Assembly (NCBI GenBank): GCA_024405255.1
Contig: JAKSOY010000029.1
Location: 1-26,725, forward strand
Length of the DNA: 26,725 nucleotides
From: Kiritimatiellia bacterium
Lineage (GTDB): Bacteria; Verrucomicrobiota; Kiritimatiellia; RFP12; UBA1067
Direction of reading: 5' to 3'
Position numbers and translations under genes: made by a program. Below, one piece after another: positions 21,939-26,725 of this stretch (position 1 is its first letter; each line of letters begins with the position of its first letter). The notes under the pieces were generated by a model. The model had not been told where the DNA came from and did no database searches. It saw only the letters and a program-made list of their open reading frames with translations.

Positions 21939-22847
21939 TCAGCGGTCAAAAACACTTTTTAGAATGGCTTCGTGCAAGGGGGTTTTTGCTTGCAGGGAGA
22001 GTTCGTTTTGAATGCGGTCGATACGGGGAACATAGACCGAGGGAGAAGAAGCCTTTGAAACACCGAGCACACGAATGGGCACTTGGCTCCCAAGTGTCGT
22101 TCGAACCTGTTCGGCAATGGCACGAATGGAAAACGCTTCAGCAGCTCCGACATTGTAGGCGCGGTTCGCTGATCCGCGTTCCAGAATTGCAAAAAGCCAT
22201 TCCACGAGATCGTCGGCGAAGAGGTAGCTTCGGATCGGCGTTCCATCACCCTTGATGATAATCGGTTCCCCGTCGAGGCAGTTCTGGATGAAGTTGCCGA
22301 TTGCAAAGTGGATGCGTCGATTCAGGAAAGGGCCGATGAATGCGAAACAACGAGCGATGGTGGTGGGGATGCCTGAATCGATACACATCTGTTCTGCACG
22401 CAACTTCCCTTCTCCGTAAGCAGTTGTCGGTCGGCAGGGGATTGTTTCGTCGACGGGGGCCGATTGCGGACCATAGACGGCGCCAGAACTCGTGAAGAGC
22501 AGTTTCTTGACGTGATGTGAATGGGCGAACTCAAGTACCCGCTGTGTTCCTCCGATGATGGTTGATGTCATTTCTTCGTCGGGAAGTGTTGTCACGGCGG
22601 GTGTCGCGGCATGGATCAATGCGTCGAAATCCCCGAGCGATTCACCTGTGAACGAACGTACATCGCCTTCGCAGAACTGAAGCCCCAGTTGTTGTACAAG
22701 GTATGAATTCTGTGCAATGAAAGTACCTGGATTGCGCGAGAGGATTGTGATGTCGCATCCCTTGAGAAAGTCCGGGTGGCGCAGCCGATAGTCAAGGATC
22801 GACTTGCCGAAGAATCCAGTTCCACCCGTTATGAAGATGCGTCTCAT
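21939..22847 (-). CDS. NAD-dependent sugar-nucleotide epimerase/reductase (extended SDR)
   Basis: A 302-residue enzyme with a Rossmann motif TGGTGFFG (7-14), catalytic S121 in FTSSGAVYG and the Y144-x-x-x-K148 pair in AYGEGK. A substrate-side motif ARCFAFIGPFLNRRIHFAIG lies near 166-185. It is the last gene of a minus-strand operon starting with rfbF, 15 bp after the ThDP enzyme. It could be a 4,6-dehydratase-like, epimerase or 4-keto-reductase enzyme. It lacks the longer form and the TGHTGFKGSW start I associate with CDP-glucose 4,6-dehydratase (RfbG). By analogy with YerE/YerF of yersiniose synthesis it may reduce a keto-sugar made by the ThDP enzyme upstream, but that is inference. Confidence 0.78.
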   Translation of the reverse strand: MRRIFITGGTGFFGKSILDYRLRHPDFLKGCDITILSRNPGTFIAQNSYLVQQLGLQFCEGDVRSFTGESLGDFDALIHAATPAVTTLPDEEMTSTIIGGTQRVLEFAHSHHVKKLLFTSSGAVYGPQSAPVDETIPCRPTTAYGEGKLRAEQMCIDSGIPTTIARCFAFIGPFLNRRIHFAIGNFIQNCLDGEPIIIKGDGTPIRSYLFADDLVEWLFAILERGSANRAYNVGAAEAFSIRAIAEQVRTTLGSQVPIRVLGVSKASSPSVYVPRIDRIQNELSLQAKTPLHEAILKSVFDR

Positions 22848-22862
22848 CCAGTTGCGTCCACA

Positions 22863-24659
22863 TCAGGTTCGAGCAATCGGTTCGATAACCATCAGCGATT
22901 TGAATTCTTCCCAGGGCAGGAAGGGGAACATGTCCTCAGGAGGCATGGACTTCATTTGACCTGTGGGAAGTTTGACGGACGAGATACTCGGCACGATGGT
23001 TTCGTCCTTCATGCAGAGAATTTCGCAGATGACAGGATCGTCACCTGCCAGTGCTTCGGGTAATCTGGTCTTGAGGGCCGCTTTATTGGGAATGCACACA
23101 TACCGCAACCCGTAGGCGACGGCGAGTTTTTTGAGCGAGGGGAAGGAGACGCCGGAATCTTTGTCTGTGCCGATGAGTCGCCCATTGAAGAACTTCCTTT
23201 GTGTGGCACGGATGGAGAGATAGCCTTCATTGTTCCAGACGCAGAGTTTGACTGGTAGCTGGTAGTGTTTGAGCGTCTGGAGCTCCTGGATGTTCATTTG
23301 GACAGAACCATCGCCCGAAATTGCAATGACTTTCTTGGATTTTGCTGCGGCCACGCCTATGGCTGCTGGCAGAGAGAATCCCATTTCTGCCTGGCCGCCT
23401 GAGGTGATATAACGTTGATTCGCAGCAACCTCAATGGCCTGCGTGGTGACATAGAAGGAGGATCCTGCGTCTGAAACAACGCTCCAGCGAGGCTGCCCCC
23501 TGAGGTTCTCGTTCACGGCATCGATGAAATCGTAAAGACTGACTCCTGTACCTTCACCGAGAGGATGGCCTGTCACAATGGGGTAACGAGATTTGATGTC
23601 TTGGCAACGTGCGAGCCATGCACCGCCTTTAGACGGTTTGAGCATCGGTACGAAGCGGGTGAAGAACGTACGCAGATCGGAGAGAATCAGTTTGTCGATT
23701 CGAACTGTGTTCTTCGTGTGCTCAACGGCATCGATGTCGACGACAACAATTTTGGCTTGACGGGCGAAAAGCGAATATTCATGCCCTGTTGAACTGACAC
23801 TGAGGCGACAACCCAGCACGACGAGTAGATCGGCATTGGCAACGGCCAGATTGGCTGCACGCGCACCCTTGGTGCCAATACGCCCGAGATAGCACGGGTC
23901 GCATCCGGCAATGGAATTGCCTCCGAGGAAGCTTGTGACGACTGGAGCTTTGACCAACTTAGCAAGTTTTTTGAGCTGGCTCTGGGTCTCTGAAAGGGCA
24001 ACGCCTTGTCCTGCGAGGATGACGGGACGTTTCGCCCGAGCAAGTTCACAGGCGAGTTCTTTCAAGTCGGCAACTTGGGCGGTTGGAGGCTGTTCGACAG
24101 GAGGCGTGAAATGACGAAGCTTTTCCGTGTCTATTTCGCGACCTTGGATGTCCATTGGCACATCGATCCACACGGGGCCCGGTCGCCCGGTTTGGGCAAG
24201 CCAACTGGCTTTTTCAAGTTCGTACGCAATGTCGTTGGCATCTTCGATCATGACGGCGTATTTTGTCAGAGGCGTGACGAGGGCGATGATGTCGGCCTCC
24301 TGAACGCCGAACTGGCGCAGCGGAAGTTGTGTGCCGCGGACCGTCTGTTTAAGTTTACATTGGCCTGAGACGAAGAAGACCTTTGCGGAATCTTGCCAGG
24401 CATTGAGCAAACCCGTCATCGCGTTGGTCCCTCCACAGCCTGTGGTGACCATCGCCACGCCAAATCCGTTTGTCTGCTTGGCGTAACCCACGGCCGCCAT
24501 GGCTGAAGCCTGTTCGTGGTGATTGCAAACGACATGGAGAGATCTACGGCAGGCGAGGCCATCTGAGAGGAACATCATCCCGCCGCCGGAAACCATAAAT
24601 ACGGTTTTGACTTTGAGCGTGTTCTGAATGAATTGTGCAATATAATCAGTGACTCTCAT
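22863..24659 (-). CDS. Thiamine-diphosphate-dependent acetolactate-synthase-like enzyme
   Basis: A 598-residue protein with the three-domain order of ThDP decarboxylases and synthases. The N-terminal PYR domain has the cofactor-activating Glu in NHHEQAS (E49). The central domain (about 200-340) contains a nucleotide-fold stretch RPVILAGQGV. The C-terminal PP domain has the metal/ThDP motif GDG (449-451) to WNNEGY (476-477). Length fits acetolactate synthase, but the neighbours (CDP-sugar and SDR genes, no regulatory subunit or ilvC) argue for a sugar-modifying role. It could add a two-carbon unit to a keto-sugar like YerE, or make a small acyl donor. Its start overlaps the aminotransferase stop by 4 bp. 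Confidence 0.85.
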   Translation of the reverse strand: MRVTDYIAQFIQNTLKVKTVFMVSGGGMMFLSDGLACRRSLHVVCNHHEQASAMAAVGYAKQTNGFGVAMVTTGCGGTNAMTGLLNAWQDSAKVFFVSGQCKLKQTVRGTQLPLRQFGVQEADIIALVTPLTKYAVMIEDANDIAYELEKASWLAQTGRPGPVWIDVPMDIQGREIDTEKLRHFTPPVEQPPTAQVADLKELACELARAKRPVILAGQGVALSETQSQLKKLAKLVKAPVVTSFLGGNSIAGCDPCYLGRIGTKGARAANLAVANADLLVVLGCRLSVSSTGHEYSLFARQAKIVVVDIDAVEHTKNTVRIDKLILSDLRTFFTRFVPMLKPSKGGAWLARCQDIKSRYPIVTGHPLGEGTGVSLYDFIDAVNENLRGQPRWSVVSDAGSSFYVTTQAIEVAANQRYITSGGQAEMGFSLPAAIGVAAAKSKKVIAISGDGSVQMNIQELQTLKHYQLPVKLCVWNNEGYLSIRATQRKFFNGRLIGTDKDSGVSFPSLKKLAVAYGLRYVCIPNKAALKTRLPEALAGDDPVICEILCMKDETIVPSISSVKLPTGQMKSMPPEDMFPFLPWEEFKSLMVIEPIART

Positions 24660-25846
24660 CTTGTTTGGCCTTTTAGTCTTTTGGTGAGTGCGGACTTGAG
24701 GTTTGCCAGAGCCCGATCGATGTTGTTAATAGAATTCACGCAACTAAAACGAACAAATCCTTCGCCATATTCACCGAAGCTTGTGCCGGGACATACGGCT
24801 ACATCCGCTTCGTTCATGGCGAAGTCTGAAAATGCGTCGGCTGTCATCCCTGTGCCGGAGATGTTGGGGAATACGTAGATTGCACCTGCAGGTGTGGTAC
24901 AGGAAACACCAGGTAGCTTGTTCAGTCCAGTCGCTAGACGCAGGGAGCGTTCATGGTATTCTCGGGACATTTCCCGCACTTTGGACTGGTCCCCCACAAT
25001 TGCCTCAATACCGGCAGACTGGATGAAGGGCGGCACGCAGGAAATGATCGTTTCGTTTAGAAGTCCCATCTTCTCGATTACAGTGGAGGGGCCAAGCGCG
25101 CATCCCAACCGCCAACCGGTCATGGCAAATGCCTTGCTGAACCCATTGATGACAATTGTCCGTTCTCGGCAGGCATCGATTTCGGAGACGCTGAAGAAAT
25201 GGCGATTTGGCGCGTAGATGAGGCGTGAGTAGATTTCGTCACTCAGGACGTAGAGGTCATGTTGGGCGGCAACAGCATAGACTGCGCGTAGTTCCTGTTC
25301 GCTCATCACGGCGCCTGTGGGGTTGGACGGCGTGTTGATGATGAGCAATTTCGTCTGGGGCGTGATACGCGCTTCGACGTCTTCAGCCATTAACGCAAAT
25401 CCGTTCTTTTCACGTAGGGGGATGCTGACGGCTTTCGCTCCACAGGCTGCCGTGGCCGAAAAATAGGTCGGGAAGCCTGGGTTCGGAATCAACACTTCTT
25501 CGCCGGGTGAGACAAGGCATTTGATCGTGTAGTAGATGATTGCGTTTGCCCCCGGGGTGACGAGGATCTGTGAAAGGTCTGGCGTGAAATGGCGTGAACG
25601 CGACGTAGCCTGTTGCGCTGCGAGTCGGAACTCGTGGAGTCCGAATGAGGATGTGTAATGGGTGACACCTTTTTTGAGGGCGGCGATTGCCGATTCCACA
25701 ATATTGGCGGGCGTATTAAAATCGGGCTCGCCAAGCTCAAAATGGATAATCTGACGACCCGCACGTTCAAGGGCTTGGACTTTCTCCAGCACTTGGAACA
25801 TGGGTTGTCCATGAATCTGATTGGCAATGTTGGAAAGGGGTTTCAT
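24656..25846 (-). CDS. Class I/II PLP-dependent aminotransferase (AspC-like fold)
   Basis: ATG 25846 is chosen because it overlaps the rfbF stop in an ATGA junction; an ATG 21 bp further upstream lies within rfbF. The 396-residue enzyme has ELGEPDFNTP (38-47), NTPSNPTG (171-178), SDEIY (202-206, Asp for the pyridine N) and the Schiff-base Lys in GFSKAFAMTGWRLG (K238). A C-terminal Arg in GFVRFSC binds the substrate carboxylate. It belongs to the aspartate-aminotransferase-like branch, not the DegT/DnrJ sugar aminotransferases. Its substrate is therefore more likely an amino or keto acid than a sugar, possibly feeding the ThDP enzyme or making an amino-acid decoration of the glycan. Confidence 0.85.
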   Translation of the reverse strand: MKPLSNIANQIHGQPMFQVLEKVQALERAGRQIIHFELGEPDFNTPANIVESAIAALKKGVTHYTSSFGLHEFRLAAQQATSRSRHFTPDLSQILVTPGANAIIYYTIKCLVSPGEEVLIPNPGFPTYFSATAACGAKAVSIPLREKNGFALMAEDVEARITPQTKLLIINTPSNPTGAVMSEQELRAVYAVAAQHDLYVLSDEIYSRLIYAPNRHFFSVSEIDACRERTIVINGFSKAFAMTGWRLGCALGPSTVIEKMGLLNETIISCVPPFIQSAGIEAIVGDQSKVREMSREYHERSLRLATGLNKLPGVSCTTPAGAIYVFPNISGTGMTADAFSDFAMNEADVAVCPGTSFGEYGEGFVRFSCVNSINNIDRALANLKSALTKRLKGQTR

Positions 25847-26613
25847 TTCGTTCGCCTTGTCGCCCACGGAGCTGCGCCGTCACGCCAGAGCTGGTTCAGT
25901 TTGTCAAACTCCCGCGGAGTATCCATGCACTGCCAGAACCCCTCGTGCTTGTAGACGGTCATTTGTCCCGACGCGGCGGCATCATGCATCGGCTTTTGCT
26001 CGAAAATCAAACTTGGTTCATCTGTCAGGAATTCTGTGATGAACGACTTGTTCACCACCATGAATCCTCCGTTGATGTAGTATTTTGCAATGCCTTTTTC
26101 GTAGAAGTCGGTTACGCGGTCGCCTTTGATGACAAGTTCGCCAAATCGCGAGGCTGGATGTACGGCCGAAATCGTGAGAGGACGTCGTGCACGTTGATGC
26201 TTTTTGAGCAATTTCAAAATGTTCACGTCCGAAACGCCATCTCCGTAGGTGAGAAAGAAATCTGTATCGCCCTCTCGCAACGCTTGGGTGGCCGCTTGCC
26301 AGATGCGTCCACCTGTTGCTGTTTCGGCACCGGTGTCAACCAGAACGATCTCCCAGCCGAGGCGTTCGATCGCCTTGGCGTGTTTTTTGAAATACGCCTG
26401 GAAAACGCTTTTGAGGTACCCGAGGCAAAGGATGAAACGACGGCAGCCGAACTGGGCATACCAATGCATGATATGCCAAACGATCGGATCGTTTCCGATC
26501 TTGACCATCGGTTTTGGCGTAATCTTGGTAACATCGCCTAACCGCGTACCCTTTCCGCCACAGAGGATCATCACGGGCGGAAGGGATTGCAACTTGTTTG
26601 AAATGTTTTTCAC
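25843..26613 (-). CDS. rfbF: Glucose-1-phosphate cytidylyltransferase (RfbF)
   Basis: A 256-residue nucleotidyltransferase making CDP-glucose from CTP and glucose-1-phosphate. It shows CGGKGTRLGD (18-27), the uridylyl/cytidylyl motif ITPKPMVKIG (31-40), IVWHIMHWYA, TGGRIW, TYGDGVSD (metal site), INGGFMV, and the RfbF end FWQCMDTPREFDKLNQLW then GAAPW. All are in the order found in Salmonella RfbF. The GTG start at 26613 lies just behind a consensus extended -10, so the mRNA has almost no leader. First gene of a tightly packed minus-strand operon (4-bp overlaps, then 15 bp). CDP-glucose is the entry point to 3,6-dideoxyhexoses and branched CDP-sugars. Confidence 0.92.
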   Translation of the reverse strand: MKNISNKLQSLPPVMILCGGKGTRLGDVTKITPKPMVKIGNDPIVWHIMHWYAQFGCRRFILCLGYLKSVFQAYFKKHAKAIERLGWEIVLVDTGAETATGGRIWQAATQALREGDTDFFLTYGDGVSDVNILKLLKKHQRARRPLTISAVHPASRFGELVIKGDRVTDFYEKGIAKYYINGGFMVVNKSFITEFLTDEPSLIFEQKPMHDAAASGQMTVYKHEGFWQCMDTPREFDKLNQLWRDGAAPWATRRTK

Positions 26614-26622
26614 GATGTGCGA

Positions 26623-26651
26623 ATTATACCAAACAACATCTACACGCGCAA
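26623..26651 (-). promoter_or_regulatory. Promoter of the rfbF operon
   Basis: On the minus strand TTGCGC (complement of 26646-26651), a 17-bp spacer ending in TGG, and TATAAT (complement of 26623-26628). Nine bases separate the -10 from the GTG, so the leader is only about 3-5 nt. Confidence 0.65.
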
Positions 26652-26660
26652 TGAATTTTG

Positions 26661-26669
26661 TGGTATACT
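26661..26669 (+). promoter_or_regulatory. Divergent extended -10 promoter reading out of the window
   Basis: TGG-TATACT (TATACT at 26664-26669) with a predicted start at about 26676-26677, exactly where the long hairpin begins. No -35 is recognised. It is back to back with the rfbF promoter and presumably serves a gene or RNA beyond base 26725. Confidence 0.5.
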
Positions 26670-26676
26670 AGGTAAT

Positions 26677-26720
26677 AGGTTAGTCGAGTGTGTGGCTGAC
26701 GCCCCGCGCTCGACTAACCT
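26677..26720 (+). repeat. Long near-perfect hairpin at the window end
   Basis: A perfect 12-bp inverted repeat (AGGTTAGTCGAG at 26677-26688, CTCGACTAACCT at 26709-26720). The stem continues inward through G-T and G-C pairs, one mismatch and three more G-C pairs to a TGAC loop (26697-26700). It has no T tract on either strand, no tRNA features and no integron attC core boxes. It may be the 5' stem of an RNA leader or a protein-binding palindrome. Confidence 0.75.
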
Positions 26721-26725
26721 GCATT

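Noticed and set aside
22863..24659. Phosphonopyruvate decarboxylase of a 2-aminoethylphosphonate pathway, suggested by the ThDP enzyme, aminotransferase and cytidylyltransferase together
   Set aside because: The ThDP protein is of acetolactate-synthase length (598 residues), no PEP mutase is present, and the cytidylyltransferase is clearly of the RfbF glucose-1-phosphate type.
26677..26720. Possible integron attC site or tRNA at the terminal hairpin
   Set aside because: The order GTTAGTC...GACTAAC is inverted relative to attC core boxes and does not fit their consensus; at 44 nt it is too short and lacks arms for a tRNA.

Overview
The window looks like the chromosome of a Gram-negative, probably host-associated or anaerobic bacterium. 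It carries a TonB-dependent outer-membrane receptor, an ExbB-ExbD-TonB system, carbohydrate-active enzymes and a surface-polysaccharide locus. The left 17 kb is visibly GC-rich; the right part (about 17.5-26.7 kb) is visibly more AT-rich. The mix of functions and the 'cacggat'-type intergenic repeat text suggest the PVC group (Kiritimatiellota/Lentisphaerota), but that placement is an inference with low certainty. No rRNA, tRNA, CRISPR array or transposase was seen.

Region 1 (1-5958, + strand) is a run of catabolic genes: a UxaB-type tagaturonate reductase that ends early, a secreted GH36-type alpha-galactosidase-like enzyme, a dCMP deaminase and a secreted two-domain alpha/beta-hydrolase esterase. 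Region 2 (5977-11201) is a cobalamin-linked transport locus. On the minus strand an adenosylcobalamin-type riboswitch with a clear 11-bp P1 stem precedes a BtuB-like receptor, followed 21 bp later by an EHD/dynamin-like GTPase. Back to back with it on the plus strand is exbB-exbD-tonB, driven by a TTGACG-17-TATACT promoter placed so close to the ATG that the mRNA should be leaderless. The ExbB is unusually short.

Region 3 (11248-17102, + strand) begins a sugar/polysaccharide gene set: a Gfo/Idh/MocA oxidoreductase, a GT2 glycosyltransferase, an NDP-sugar epimerase, a zinc sirtuin, a GT4 glycosyltransferase and a hexapeptide-repeat acetyltransferase. Region 4 (about 17103-19640) is an accessory island. 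It holds non-coding repeat-rich DNA, a DUF3990 toxin-like gene with a partner overlapping it, then a copy of a 46-bp repeat and a second cassette. In that second cassette the DUF3990 gene is reduced to its first ~36 codons and fused into the leader of an XRE-type partner gene. Region 5 (19654-21917, + strand) resumes the polysaccharide locus with a GT2 glycosyltransferase translationally coupled to a Wzx-like flippase.

Region 6 (21939-26613, - strand) is a converging four-gene operon: glucose-1-phosphate cytidylyltransferase (rfbF), a class I aminotransferase, an acetolactate-synthase-like ThDP enzyme and an NAD-dependent epimerase/reductase. It probably makes a modified CDP-sugar for the same glycan, although no CDP-glucose 4,6-dehydratase is visible. 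The window ends in a divergent control region with a strong long hairpin that starts at a predicted transcription start.

Recurrent themes are extended -10 (TGn) promoters with weak -35 boxes, several -10 boxes 6-9 nt before a start codon (leaderless or near-leaderless mRNAs), and two transcripts predicted to begin with a hairpin.
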